35,319 nucleotides of DNA from Kofleriaceae bacterium (GTDB lineage Bacteria; Myxococcota_A; Polyangia; Haliangiales; Haliangiaceae): contig JALHPV010000040.1 of the NCBI GenBank assembly GCA_022842285.1, positions 1 through 35,319 on the forward strand, given 5' to 3'. Numbering within the stretch: the stretch's first letter is position 1; each line of letters starts with the position of its first letter. A program made the position numbers and the translations under genes. The notes below the pieces were generated by a model, which was not told the origin of the DNA, did not search any database, and saw only the letters and a list, made by a program, of their open reading frames with translations. This document shows positions 10,161 through 17,937 of the stretch, one piece after another.

Positions 10161-10872
10161 GCGCCAGGAGGCCCAGCACGAGTCCCGCGGGACGGCCCGG
10201 TGTGGCGCAGCCGCCCCACGCCGTGGCTTCCTCGTCGATGACGAGGCTGCTGTCGCTCTCCTGCGGTCCCAGCCGCTCCATCAGCAGGGCGTACGAGTTC
10301 TGCTTCGCGCGGCACGTTCGCCCGGGGAGTCCGCACGGCCGCGGCGAGCGCTCACCACAGGACACTTCCTCGTCGAGGAACATCGGCTCGGTGTCGAATG
10401 TCTGCGTCGACATCGGGTCGCCCTCGGCGAGTGTGTGGTCGAGTCCGAAGCTGTGAGCGATCTCCTGCGCCATGATGTGGCAGGCGAGGTTGGAATCGTC
10501 GGCCGGGAACGTCTCGGTGAAGACGAACACCACCGCGTTCTCGATCCTCGAACAGTCGGCCCGGAAGGGAGACATACCGGCGCTGCCGGCCGGGAAGCCG
10601 AACGTGTGCGGCGAGCCGCCGAAGATCCCGGTCACGTGAGGGACGTCGCCCGGGTCGGTCTCGGTGAGCTCGATGTCGAACGGTGCGTATACGCGGCGCA
10701 GGCACGCCACCGTCTCGTTCCACACGTCATCCGACACCTCCCACGCCGGCGCAAGAGCCGACTGATCGATGATGGACGAGGTCATCGCGCGAGCATCGTC
10801 GTGGCCCGGCCGCACGAGTGCGCCCTTCCCCTGCAGGTAGACGAGTGCGGTCGCCGCCGCGAACCAGAGCAC
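10108..10872 (-). CDS. exported metzincin-like protein with altered zinc motif and C-terminal sorting-like tail
   Basis: About 254 residues from GTG 10872, chosen because a hydrophobic segment (WFAAATALVYL) follows; other GTG/ATG starts lie downstream at 10815 and 10785. Residues 136-146 read QEIAHSFGLDH. This is the metzincin HExxHxxGxxH with the first His replaced by Gln; DPM at 152-154 fits the Met-turn. Several Cys pairs follow. The C-terminus reads [19 protein letters not shown] then RSRRR: a Cys, a short hydrophobic stretch and an Arg cluster, like the MYXO-CTERM surface-sorting tail of myxobacteria. It may be a surface-displayed inactive protease or one with unusual zinc ligation. The 3' end overlaps mccA by 53 bases on the opposite strand. 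Confidence 0.7.
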   Translation of the reverse strand: MLWFAAATALVYLQGKGALVRPGHDDARAMTSSIIDQSALAPAWEVSDDVWNETVACLRRVYAPFDIELTETDPGDVPHVTGIFGGSPHTFGFPAGSAGMSPFRADCSRIENAVVFVFTETFPADDSNLACHIMAQEIAHSFGLDHTLAEGDPMSTQTFDTEPMFLDEEVSCGERSPRPCGLPGRTCRAKQNSYALLMERLGPQESDSSLVIDEEATAWGGCATPGRPAGLVLGLLALRSRRRGAGRSRPDHRR

Positions 10873-10931
10873 CCTTCCCGGTTCGACCGCCGGCGGGATT
10901 CGTACAGGGCGTGCGCGCGGTTCGACCGTCG

Positions 10932-11417
10932 TTAGCCGCGGGAGGTCAGGAGCTCGTCGAGGTTCCGACCGCCCCGCTTGAAGATCGACCGCATCATCAG
11001 CCGCGTCGGTCCGGAGAGCAGCTTGCCGACGCCGGTGGGCGTCCCGGCCATCACCCAGTCGAGCCGGGTGCCACTGCCGGCGGGGGAGAGGCGGTAGTCC
11101 TCGGCGAGCTGCGTGGCGAGTGGAGAGGTCGAGCCGATCATGGTGAAGGCGAACCGGACGCCCGGCTCCCACGCGATGATGCGCTCGCGGAACTTGCCGA
11201 GCGCTGTCAGCGCGACCTCGCGCTCGCTGCCGAGGCCGCCCGTACCGTGCGTCCAGGCGGCGCGCGTCATGAGCGGGAACCAGCGCGGCCAGTCGAGCGG
11301 CTCCGCGAACGACGCGAAGACCCGCTCGGGCGGCGCGGCCAGGACATCACTCGCGACGATGCGAAGGGGGGCGCGCTCGAAGAAGTCCAGGTCCGTCGGC
11401 TCGAGGGTCTTCACCAC
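10932..11417 (-). CDS. SRPBCC / polyketide-cyclase-like ligand-binding protein
   Basis: About 161 residues from GTG 11417 (alternative GTG 11414). The open frame extends to 11468, but that stretch would overlap the divergent TolR gene. The pattern [66 protein letters not shown] and a C-terminal amphipathic helix ([18 protein letters not shown]) is that of the START-like SRPBCC fold, which binds hydrophobic ligands in a deep pocket. The ligand is unknown. A TATAGT hexamer on the minus strand (11420-11425) sits about 2 to 7 bases before the start, which raises the possibility of a leaderless transcript. The stop is about 60 bases before the metzincin-like gene, so the two may be cotranscribed. 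Confidence 0.75.
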   Translation of the reverse strand: MVKTLEPTDLDFFERAPLRIVASDVLAAPPERVFASFAEPLDWPRWFPLMTRAAWTHGTGGLGSEREVALTALGKFRERIIAWEPGVRFAFTMIGSTSPLATQLAEDYRLSPAGSGTRLDWVMAGTPTGVGKLLSGPTRLMMRSIFKRGGRNLDELLTSRG

Positions 11418-11467
11418 CCGACTATAGGCCTGCAACTGCACGGCGATGGCCGGTGTCCACTCGGACA

Positions 11468-11980
11468 ATGGCGCAGATCGACACCGGAGGCGGACCGACT
11501 CGCGACGTGCAGCTCACCATCATCCCGTTCATCGACCTGATGAGCTGCTTGACGGCGTTCCTGCTGTTCGCCGCGGTGTGGACGAACACGGCGCAGCTCC
11601 AGGTCGAGCCGGCGGGGCGGGCCGCCGAGGGGGAGCTGTGCAAGCCAGGAGACGTGTGCGACGAGCCGAAGCTGTCCGTGCTCATCGAGGGCGATCAGGT
11701 ATCGATCGCGGTGTCACGCCTGAACGAAGTCGTGCGGATCCCGAAGACCGCGCAGGGCTACGACTGGGACGAGGTCGAACGTCGTCTCGCCCGCCACAAG
11801 GCGTCGGCGTACTTCGCGGATACGACGGAGATCGAGATCGCGGCGCAGTCGCGCGAGGGCGCCCCCGTCGAGTACCAGGCCCTCGTGGCCGCGAGTGACA
11901 CGGCCATCAAGGCCGGCTTCGCGCACGTCGGGTACACGGATCCGCACGGGCTCTCCGCGGCCAGCGCGCTCGTCTACTGA
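11468..11980 (+). CDS. orphan TolR/ExbD-family protein
   Basis: The protein is 170 residues from ATG 11468 (GTG 11453 also possible). A short cytoplasmic N-terminus leads into one membrane helix, [21 protein letters not shown], with Asp23 at the position of the proton-relay Asp of TolR/ExbD. A periplasmic domain follows. It is clearly paralogous over its full length to the TolR at 16795: shared [15 protein letters not shown](V/T)N, KASA(Y/F)FAD, EIAA and (V/I)KAGF/RVGF blocks. It differs by a segment with two Cys (CKPGDVC, about 58-64) and by lacking any TolQ neighbour. It may assemble with the TolQ at 16108, an inference from paralogy alone. It diverges from the SRPBCC gene and converges on the propeller lipoprotein. 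Confidence 0.85.
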   Translation: MAQIDTGGGPTRDVQLTIIPFIDLMSCLTAFLLFAAVWTNTAQLQVEPAGRAAEGELCKPGDVCDEPKLSVLIEGDQVSIAVSRLNEVVRIPKTAQGYDWDEVERRLARHKASAYFADTTEIEIAAQSREGAPVEYQALVAASDTAIKAGFAHVGYTDPHGLSAASALVY

Positions 11981-11989
11981 GGTTCCTGG

Positions 11990-13429
11990 CTAGAACGTGA
12001 TCGCCATGCCACTGACGTGGCTATTCGGAGCGCTCTGCTGGAACGGGCTATCGTCCACTTCCGAGGGCGCGCCGGTGGCGTCGAGCTGGAAGAGATCCAC
12101 GAGCTCGTTGGTCTCGCCGGTGACCACCAGGAGCGTCCCGTCGCGGGAGACGGCGCCGCAGGAGTTGTCGGCCATCCCGGGGCCGAAGCTGTACGGCGAT
12201 GCGCCGAGCTCCATCGGAGCGCCGAGAGCCCCGAGGTCGAACGCGAAGACCTCGCCGGAGTCATCGCGCGGCACGTAGAGGCGATCGTGCGTCGGGTCGA
12301 AGACCGGAACCCCGCTCAGGAGCTTCGCGTCGAAGGGACTGCCGGTGAGGGGCTGCGGCGTGCCGGAGGGCGTCGTGAAGACGGAGATCAACCCCTCGCC
12401 GACGAGGAAGAGCTGTCCCGTGTCGGGCCGGCGCCGGAGGTTGATCGTGTTGGTGGTGCCAAGATTGTTCACGCGGCTAAGTGAGCCATTCGCGGCCACG
12501 GCGAACGTGACCAGGCCTCCACCCTGGGCGCTCGCATACAGAAACGTCTCGTCGGTCGAGAAGACCAGCGCGTTGACGGTCGCGTTCGCGTTGTACGGCG
12601 ATCCGGGCAGGCTCGTCAGAGCGCCGGCTGCAGAGACCTCGAACCCGGAGATCCCCTGCTGGTTCGGGCTCGCCACGTAGACGCGCGTGCCGGCCGCATT
12701 GCTTTGCACTCCGAAGCTGCGACCGCTCGGGATGCCGGTGGTCACGACCCGCGTCAGGCCACCTGTGCGGGGGTCGATATCGAAGACCACGATGGAATCG
12801 TCGGCCGTCGAGAACACGCGCCGCGTGCGCTCGTTGACGGTCAGGGTTTGCAGGCATCCGCCCGCCTGCACTCCCGTCGCGTTCTTGCTGACGGGCGGAC
12901 CAAGCGGCGTGAGCCTGGTCGTGGCGGGGTCGAACGTCATCACACTGACCGTGTCGGGGCTACCGATGTCGTTCGACAGATACACGGCCGGCGGCAGGAT
13001 GACGGTGAACGGGGCGACTCCCATTGTCGATGCGTCGCGCACAACCGTGAGCTGCGCGTCGCGGGGATAGACGTCGGGCACCGTCGCCACGATCATCGAA
13101 TCGGTCCACGAGTTGACGGCCATCGGCGTGCCGTCGAGTTCGATGCCGCCCTCCGTGTCGCCGAAGTTCGCGCCCGCGATCGTGACGACCGTCCCGACGA
13201 TGCCTTGGGCGGGGGAGATGGCGGTGATCACGAGGGTGTTCGGCAGCACGTCCACATCGACCGCATCGATCGGAACCTCGGGCGCGTCGATGAGAGAGAG
13301 CTCGCACGTGCCCTGGGAACACACGAGCCCCGACGGGCAGATGCCATCGGGGCCACACGGCGCCCCAGGCGCGGGTCGCGGCGAATAGCAGCCCGCGAGG
13401 GCGATGCTGACGGCCACGATGCAACGCAC
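11990..13429 (-). CDS. lipoprotein with IPT/TIG domain and lactonase-like beta-propeller
   Basis: The protein is 479 residues from GTG 13429. A short signal peptide has lipobox ALAGC. Then comes a Cys-rich stretch (CGPDGICPSGLVCSQGTC) common in myxobacterial surface proteins, an Asp-rich linker, and an IPT/TIG immunoglobulin-like domain (ITAISPAQGIVGTVVTIAGANFG, about 68-145). From about 150 to the end are repeated propeller blades such as GTRVYVASPNQQGISGFEV and TFLYASAQGGGLVTFAV, resembling the 6-phosphogluconolactonase/YncE-type propeller. An enzyme role is unsupported; a surface binding role is as likely. It lies 10 bases downstream of the HAD gene and probably shares its transcript. Confidence 0.82.
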   Translation of the reverse strand: MRCIVAVSIALAGCYSPRPAPGAPCGPDGICPSGLVCSQGTCELSLIDAPEVPIDAVDVDVLPNTLVITAISPAQGIVGTVVTIAGANFGDTEGGIELDGTPMAVNSWTDSMIVATVPDVYPRDAQLTVVRDASTMGVAPFTVILPPAVYLSNDIGSPDTVSVMTFDPATTRLTPLGPPVSKNATGVQAGGCLQTLTVNERTRRVFSTADDSIVVFDIDPRTGGLTRVVTTGIPSGRSFGVQSNAAGTRVYVASPNQQGISGFEVSAAGALTSLPGSPYNANATVNALVFSTDETFLYASAQGGGLVTFAVAANGSLSRVNNLGTTNTINLRRRPDTGQLFLVGEGLISVFTTPSGTPQPLTGSPFDAKLLSGVPVFDPTHDRLYVPRDDSGEVFAFDLGALGAPMELGASPYSFGPGMADNSCGAVSRDGTLLVVTGETNELVDLFQLDATGAPSEVDDSPFQQSAPNSHVSGMAITF

Positions 13430-13439
13430 GAGTCCGAGT

Positions 13440-14117
13440 CTATCGCGCCTGCGCCGAGCCGTATCGCTGTTCGTGCCAGGCGGGGAGCTCCGTCATCGAG
13501 AGGAGGACCACATCGGCGTCTCGGAGCGCCTCGGCGGAGTCGCTGCCCGTCGCCACCGCCACGACGGTCGCCCCGCAGGCACGTGCGGCTGCGATGTCGT
13601 GAATCGTATCGCCGACGACGACAACCTCGGTTGCGGGCAGGAGCTCGCGGCCCCGCTCGATCGCCCGCGCCACCAGCTCGGCCCGCACCGTCGAGTCGCA
13701 GCCGTACCCGCCGAAGGCGAACCAGGGCTCGAGCTGCGCGCTCGCGAGCTTGGCCTGCGCCCCGAGCCGGATGTTCCCGGTGGCCACGCCGAGCACGACG
13801 TCCTGCTGACGGCGGAGAAACTCCAGGGTCTCGACGACGCCCTCCAGGACCTCGACCCCGTGTTCCGCGAGCAGCGCCTCGAGCCGCGGGATGTAGGCCG
13901 CGAGAAAGGTCTCCACCTCGGCCGGTGTCGGCGAGCGACCCAGGCGCGCGCGGAAGATCTCGTCGAGGATCGCCCCGTCGGTCTTGCCGCCATACGACAC
14001 GCCGGCACTCGCGTTCGCCATCGCGTGGTGCTCGGCCAGGATCGCGTCGAAGGCCGTGCGCCCTGACGCCTTGGCGTGCAGCAGCGTGCCGTCGATATCG
14101 AACAGGTAGAGGATCAC
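13440..14117 (-). CDS. HAD-family phosphatase (phosphoglycolate-phosphatase-like)
   Basis: The protein is 225 residues. It starts at GTG 14117, whose GTGA overlaps the TGA stop of the protease gene upstream, so translation is probably coupled. HAD motif I is FDIDGTLL at the N-terminus (nucleophile Asp at residue 6, acid Asp at 8). A helical cap domain (about 20-85) follows, then motif II GVATGN, a motif III region AKLASA, and motif IV VVVGDTIHDIAAARACG. This is the subfamily I HAD layout of phosphoglycolate phosphatase and beta-phosphoglucomutase. It acts in the cytoplasm on a small phosphorylated metabolite that cannot be specified. Confidence 0.88.
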   Translation of the reverse strand: MILYLFDIDGTLLHAKASGRTAFDAILAEHHAMANASAGVSYGGKTDGAILDEIFRARLGRSPTPAEVETFLAAYIPRLEALLAEHGVEVLEGVVETLEFLRRQQDVVLGVATGNIRLGAQAKLASAQLEPWFAFGGYGCDSTVRAELVARAIERGRELLPATEVVVVGDTIHDIAAARACGATVVAVATGSDSAEALRDADVVLLSMTELPAWHEQRYGSAQAR

Positions 14118-15235
14118 TTGGAGGGGAGCGCGCCGTTCGCGGCGACCCACTTCTCGATCACGATGAGCGTGCCGTCGAACGTGTCGCGCAGCGCCCACGC
14201 CTTCTCCTTGAAGGTGCCCATCGTCGACGCGCGCATCAGCCCGTCGCCCATCGCGGTCTGTAGGCCCTTGCAGGCCGCGCCCGCCTCGAGCTTCGTGACG
14301 GTGTTCTCGTAGATCCGGAAGCACGCCTCGTGGTTGCCCTCGTTGTAGAGCGGAGCCCCGAGCCGGATCGCTTCGTCGATCGCGGCCGTGATCTCCGCCA
14401 GGTGTGTCCCTTTGCAGCCGGCCAGGACCGAGACGGGGTGGTTCGGGATGACCCGATTGATGGTGACTCCGTCGGCGTCGGCAGTCGGCTCGCCGATGCT
14501 CTTCGTCTTGGCCGCGAACACCTCGACCGAGACGGGAGCGGGCTTCGCGATGAGCGGCTTGAGATAGTTCGCGGGCATCGCGAAGTTGATGAGCTGGCCT
14601 TCCTTGTTGATGGCCGTGGTCACCCCGATCACCTCGCCGACGTCGTTGAACAACGGGCCGCCACTCGAGCCCTGCGAGATGGGCGCGCTGATCTGCAGGA
14701 GCGTGAGCTCGGCGGGGCACTGCGCGTTCTGATTGGCGACATCCTGCGCGGAGCAGAGTGTGCGGATCGAGGAGACCAGGCCGGCGGAGACCGTGTTCTC
14801 GAACACCCCGAGTGGATTGCCGATCGCGATGATCTGATCGCCGGTGACGACCTTGCTCGAGTCACCGAGGCGGAGCGGCTGGATGCTGGCCGCTCCGGCG
14901 AAGCGCAGCAGGGCGAGGTCGCGCATGGGATCGATATTCACGACCTCGGTGGCGGTGTGGATGGCACCGTCCGCCGTCTTGATCTTGATGTCGTGCGTCC
15001 CGATGATCACGTGCAGGTTCGTCGCGACGAGCCCGTCGGTGTCGAGGACGAAGCCGGTACCGACCTGCTCGCCGCGCGGCCCCGTGGCCTCGATGCGAAC
15101 GATCGCGGAGTTCGCTTGCTGCACGATCTGCTTGGCGGTGAGCGGCTCCGTGTTGGACGTCGGCTCCTTCGGATCCGTCCCGCCACTGCCACCGCCACAA
15201 CCAAGCAGGAGGGCGAGCGGGATGAGCAGGCGCAT
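14114..15235 (-). CDS. HtrA/DegP-like trypsin-family lipoprotein protease without PDZ domain
   Basis: The protein is 373 residues. The signal peptide has lipobox LLGC (Cys13) followed by a Gly/Ser/Thr-rich linker. The chymotrypsin-fold protease domain spans about 33-230. The catalytic triad is His75 (ATNLHVI), Asp106 (DPMRDLALLR) and Ser191 (QGSSGGPLF), with HtrA-type features (GTGFVLDTDGLVATN, IAIGNPLG, NFAMPANYL). DegP and DegS have a PDZ domain next; here the C-terminal 140 residues are instead a helical domain with Cys residues (GCKGTH, HEACFRIYENT, ACKGLQ), not recognised. It probably acts in periplasmic protein quality control or regulated proteolysis. It is first of a three-gene minus-strand run with the HAD and propeller genes. 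Confidence 0.88.
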   Translation of the reverse strand: MRLLIPLALLLGCGGGSGGTDPKEPTSNTEPLTAKQIVQQANSAIVRIEATGPRGEQVGTGFVLDTDGLVATNLHVIIGTHDIKIKTADGAIHTATEVVNIDPMRDLALLRFAGAASIQPLRLGDSSKVVTGDQIIAIGNPLGVFENTVSAGLVSSIRTLCSAQDVANQNAQCPAELTLLQISAPISQGSSGGPLFNDVGEVIGVTTAINKEGQLINFAMPANYLKPLIAKPAPVSVEVFAAKTKSIGEPTADADGVTINRVIPNHPVSVLAGCKGTHLAEITAAIDEAIRLGAPLYNEGNHEACFRIYENTVTKLEAGAACKGLQTAMGDGLMRASTMGTFKEKAWALRDTFDGTLIVIEKWVAANGALPSK

Positions 15236-15255
15236 GCCCTTAGCTTACCCCGGGG

Positions 15256-15885
15256 CTAGGGAGCGGGCACGGGCGACGGTGCAGGGGCGGGAGCCGGCGG
15301 CGGGCTTCCGGACGGGGCGCCCGGCGTCCGCTCCGTGGTCACGGACTTGGTGCGGATGACGCGGATCGCGTTCTCTCCAGCCCCACGAAACCCATCGGGA
15401 TCCCGGTGCGGGTCGATGCCACTCGCGACCCCCGCCTCGAGGTGCTGGAGATAGAGGTCGAGGGGCACGGCCTGCCACTCGGGGCACGCCACCGGGCCCG
15501 CCCCCTCGCAGGCGGACACGGCTCGGTTCGCGTAGTCGACGGCTTCCTTGATGTCGACGCGGTCCGTGTACGCCGCGGACGCTGCGAACAGGGCCTGCCA
15601 GCGCGACGGGGAGCCCTTCATCTTGTCCGCGCCGTCCACCGCGACCTCGATCGCCCAGTCCTTGAAGCCCGCGGCCGAGAGGCGGCGCGTCAGGTCAGCG
15701 GTGAGCGCGCCATCCTGCGGGCTGGCCTCCGCCCGCGCCTCGGCCACGGCCAGGGCGAACTGGGCCTGCTTGTCCCCCTTCACGGCACTCGCGGCGTACA
15801 TCGTGCGCGCGGGGAGGAAGATGGCGACCAGCACCAGCGCCGCGATCCCGACATCCACCAGGCTGAACGCGCGCGGCAGCTTCAT
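15256..15885 (-). CDS. membrane-anchored protein of unknown function with Pro/Ala-rich tail
   Basis: The protein is 209 residues from ATG 15885. A single hydrophobic helix near the N-terminus (about 11-25, VDVGIAALVLVAIFLP) serves as an uncleaved anchor. A helical, Ala-rich domain follows (about 30-150), with FALAVAEARAEA, FKDWAIEVAVDGADKMK and WQALFAASAAYTDRVDIKEA. It suggests TPR-like helical pairs, and a Cys pair (CEGAGPVACPEW) is present. The last 20 residues are a low-complexity Pro/Ala/Ser tail. The FSLVDVG start only weakly recalls a type IV prepilin. It is divergent from the TolQ operon, so it may share regulation with it. No family is recognised. Confidence 0.7.
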   Translation of the reverse strand: MKLPRAFSLVDVGIAALVLVAIFLPARTMYAASAVKGDKQAQFALAVAEARAEASPQDGALTADLTRRLSAAGFKDWAIEVAVDGADKMKGSPSRWQALFAASAAYTDRVDIKEAVDYANRAVSACEGAGPVACPEWQAVPLDLYLQHLEAGVASGIDPHRDPDGFRGAGENAIRVIRTKSVTTERTPGAPSGSPPPAPAPAPSPVPAP

Positions 15886-16107
15886 GGCCCTACGACAGTA
15901 CCGTGGGCGACTCGGTTCCTGGAGTGACCACGAAAAGTATCGCCCCTTTTTGCCACGAGCCGTCCCGAGATGCCCCGCTGAGATCCCCGTTCACAGATCG
16001 CGCAACCCGAAACATCACAGGTCGTTAGCGCATGGATCTGTGCTTGCAAACGCCCGCCGACCAGCAGACCTGATCGTTCCAACCGTCCTTCGGAGGGCCG
16101 TACGCAA
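15886..16107. promoter_or_regulatory. divergent intergenic region upstream of the TolQ operon
   Basis: At 222 bases this is the longest non-coding stretch of the window. It separates the minus-strand membrane-anchored gene from the TolQ operon. Near the TolQ start, GGAGGG (16092-16097) is a strong Shine-Dalgarno about 10 bases before ATG 16108. A possible -35 TTGCAA sits near 16045, with no clear -10. A run cccctttttgcc near 15935-15946 is the only A/T-rich landmark. Confidence 0.45.
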
Positions 16108-16749
16108 ATGTTGACCGCTATTTCGACCGCGTTTCACAAGGGTGGCTGGGGCATGTGGCCCATCCTGTTCGTCTCGGTGCTGATCGTTGCCGTGATCGTC
16201 GAGCGAGCCGTGTACCTGTTCCGTGCGTCGGTCGATAAGGACAAGCTGCTCGCGCTCCTCAAGAGCCAGGTGATGAGCGGCAACGTCCAGGGCGCGATCA
16301 AGGTCTGCTCGGGTAACCCGACGCCGATGACCCGCATCGTCCAGGCCGGCCTCATGAAGTTCAACAAGAGCGACGATGAAGTCCAGGCTGCCATGGACGA
16401 GGCCGCGCTCCGCGAGCTCCCCAAGATCAACGCGCGCACGCCCTACCTGGCGATGCTCTCGAACTTCGCCGTTATGGCCGGCCTCCTCGGCACCATCGCC
16501 GGTATGATCAAGAGCTTCGGCTCGGTCGGCTCGGGCGACGCCTCGAACAAGTCGACGGTCCTCGCGGAAGGTATCGCCGAGGCCCTCAACTGCACCGCGT
16601 TCGGCATCGGTACGTCGCTCCTCGGTCTCCTCGGCTTCTCGCTCCTCCAGGGCAAGACGACGAGCGTGATCGATGACATCAACGAGGTGACCGTGCAGGT
16701 CGTCAACCTCGTGACGTCGCACCGCGCCCAGATGCAGCCGACTGGCTAA
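16108..16749 (+). CDS. TolQ/ExbB/MotA-family proton channel subunit
   Basis: The protein is 213 residues from ATG 16108 behind GGAGGG. It has three predicted membrane helices: about 16-38 (MWPILFVSVLIVAVIVERAV), 113-135 (YLAMLSNFAVMAGLLGTIAGM) and 160-181 (LNCTAFGIGTSLLGLLGFSLLQ), with a large cytoplasmic loop between the first two. This is the ExbB/TolQ topology, and LLGTIAGM is the family signature around TM2. It forms the pentameric stator of an inner-membrane proton-driven complex with the TolR subunits encoded next. One TolQ with two TolR genes recalls the AglRQS gliding motor of Myxococcus, but no motility gene is nearby, so the function is open. Confidence 0.92.
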   Translation: MLTAISTAFHKGGWGMWPILFVSVLIVAVIVERAVYLFRASVDKDKLLALLKSQVMSGNVQGAIKVCSGNPTPMTRIVQAGLMKFNKSDDEVQAAMDEAALRELPKINARTPYLAMLSNFAVMAGLLGTIAGMIKSFGSVGSGDASNKSTVLAEGIAEALNCTAFGIGTSLLGLLGFSLLQGKTTSVIDDINEVTVQVVNLVTSHRAQMQPTG

Positions 16750-16752
16750 TCA

Positions 16753-16785
16753 CCCTCGCTCTTCAACCTTTTCTCCTAGCGAGGG
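16753..16785 (+). promoter_or_regulatory. intercistronic hairpin covering the TolR ribosome-binding site
   Basis: Between TolQ and the first TolR, ccctcgct (16753-16760) pairs perfectly with agcgaggg (16778-16785) around a 17-base loop. The 3' arm overlaps the Shine-Dalgarno GAGGGGG (16781-16787) that serves ATG 16795. The stem would hide the ribosome-binding site. No T run follows, so it is not a typical terminator. A role in setting TolQ:TolR stoichiometry is inferred. Confidence 0.5.
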
Positions 16786-16794
16786 GGTCCCGCC

Positions 16795-17301
16795 ATGGGT
16801 GCAGCAGTAGGTGCAGACGAAAAAGGCAGCGTCAACGTCGAGCTGAACATCATTCCGTTCATCGACCTGATGTCGTGTCTCACGGCGTTCCTCTTGGTCG
16901 CCGCGGTCTGGGTCAACATTGCCCAGATCAATATTGCCCCCAAGGGCAAGACGCGCGACACGCAGAACGTTCAGGTCGAGGACGAGAACGTCACGCTCTC
17001 CATTCTCGTGAAATCCGATTCCCTGTGGATCGGTCTGTCGCGCGTGAACGAGTTCCAGGAAATCACCAAGTCCCCGGACGGCTCGCACGACTGGGAAAAG
17101 TTCGAGACCTCGCTCAAGGCGCAGAAGGCGTCGGCGTTCTTCGCCGATCGCTCTGACCTCGAGATCGCGGCCTCGAGCACTGCGGCGTCTCCCGTGAAGT
17201 ACGAGGACGTCATCCGCGCCATGGACATCGCCGTTCGCGTCGGGTTCAAGGACGTCGGACTCTCTGACGAGGCGGGCCTCGCGGCCCGGCCGCAGTACTA
17301 G
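16795..17301 (+). CDS. TolR/ExbD-family protein, first of pair
   Basis: The protein is 168 residues from ATG 16795, with GAGGGGG 7 bases upstream inside a hairpin arm. It has a short cytoplasmic N-terminus, one membrane helix [22 protein letters not shown] with Asp24 as the conserved protonatable residue, and a periplasmic domain. The helix sequence is nearly identical to that of the orphan copy at 11468, and similarity continues through KASAFFAD, LEIAAS and the final VGFKDVGLSD. It should dimerise inside the TolQ pentamer and transmit proton-motive-force energy to an envelope target. The next gene, another TolR, starts 9 bases after its stop. Confidence 0.9.
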   Translation: MGAAVGADEKGSVNVELNIIPFIDLMSCLTAFLLVAAVWVNIAQINIAPKGKTRDTQNVQVEDENVTLSILVKSDSLWIGLSRVNEFQEITKSPDGSHDWEKFETSLKAQKASAFFADRSDLEIAASSTAASPVKYEDVIRAMDIAVRVGFKDVGLSDEAGLAARPQY

Positions 17302-17309
17302 GAGCTGTC

Positions 17310-17921
17310 ATGCCGGTCCACAAAGCAGGCCCACGGATCTACAGCTCCATCAAGTTCCACCACCTCGTCCGGAAGTCGGGCAGCGGGTCGACGCAGCGCG
17401 CGTCGAACATCTCGCTGAACCTCGTCCCGTTCGTGGACATGATGACGATGCTCGTGTGCTTCCTCCTGATGGTGTTCAGCACCTCGGGCGAGCTGTTGTC
17501 CGCCCAGAAGGGCCTCGAGCTCCCGGGCGCCGACTCGAAGTCGACGCTCCAGAAGGCGCCGATCATCATCGTGACGCGCACCGAGATCACCTATCAGGGT
17601 GGCCTCATCGCGAACGTCGACGCCGTCCTCCGTGACGAGTCGCCGACGTACCGCATCGAGGCTCTCTACGAGCGTCTCGAGGCGGCGGCGCGCAAGATCA
17701 AGGAAGACGTCCTCGCGGGTCGCGTCGACGACAAGAAGCTCCTCGAGTCCTGCGAGAAGCAGCGCAAGCGTGAGCGCGTCGACCCGTCGATGCTGTGCCC
17801 GGATGGTCTCGCGATCCTCCAGGCCGACAAGGAAACGGACGCGCGACTGATCAACAAGATCGTCGTGACGGCCAAGGCTGCAGGCTTCGATAACCTCTTG
17901 TTCGCAGTCAAGAACAAGTAA
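17310..17921 (+). CDS. TolR/ExbD-family protein, second of pair
   Basis: The protein is 203 residues from ATG 17310, with GGAG at 17301-17304 overlapping the preceding stop. The cytoplasmic N-terminus is longer (about 33 residues, basic). The membrane helix is LNLVPFVDMMTMLVCFLLMVF with Asp43. The periplasmic part has IIIVTRTEITYQGGLI, a helical Lys/Arg-rich insertion (about 110-160, with a Cys pair CEKQ and MLCPDG) and a C-terminal IVVTAKAAGFDNLLFAVK, typical of the ExbD periplasmic fold. It is clearly diverged from the first TolR, which suggests a heteromeric stator as in AglQ/AglS. The HEAT-like lipoprotein follows 16 bases later. Confidence 0.9.
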   Translation: MPVHKAGPRIYSSIKFHHLVRKSGSGSTQRASNISLNLVPFVDMMTMLVCFLLMVFSTSGELLSAQKGLELPGADSKSTLQKAPIIIVTRTEITYQGGLIANVDAVLRDESPTYRIEALYERLEAAARKIKEDVLAGRVDDKKLLESCEKQRKRERVDPSMLCPDGLAILQADKETDARLINKIVVTAKAAGFDNLLFAVKNK

Positions 17922-17937
17922 CTTCAGGCAGGGACAT

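Noticed and set aside
12704-14263. Long plus-strand open frame over the propeller and HAD genes
   Set aside because: Extremely Arg-rich, with no domain; both minus-strand genes have recognisable motifs.
15256-15885. Type IV prepilin
   Set aside because: FSLVDVG lacks the Gly before the cleavage site and the Glu at position 5; no pilin-assembly genes are near.
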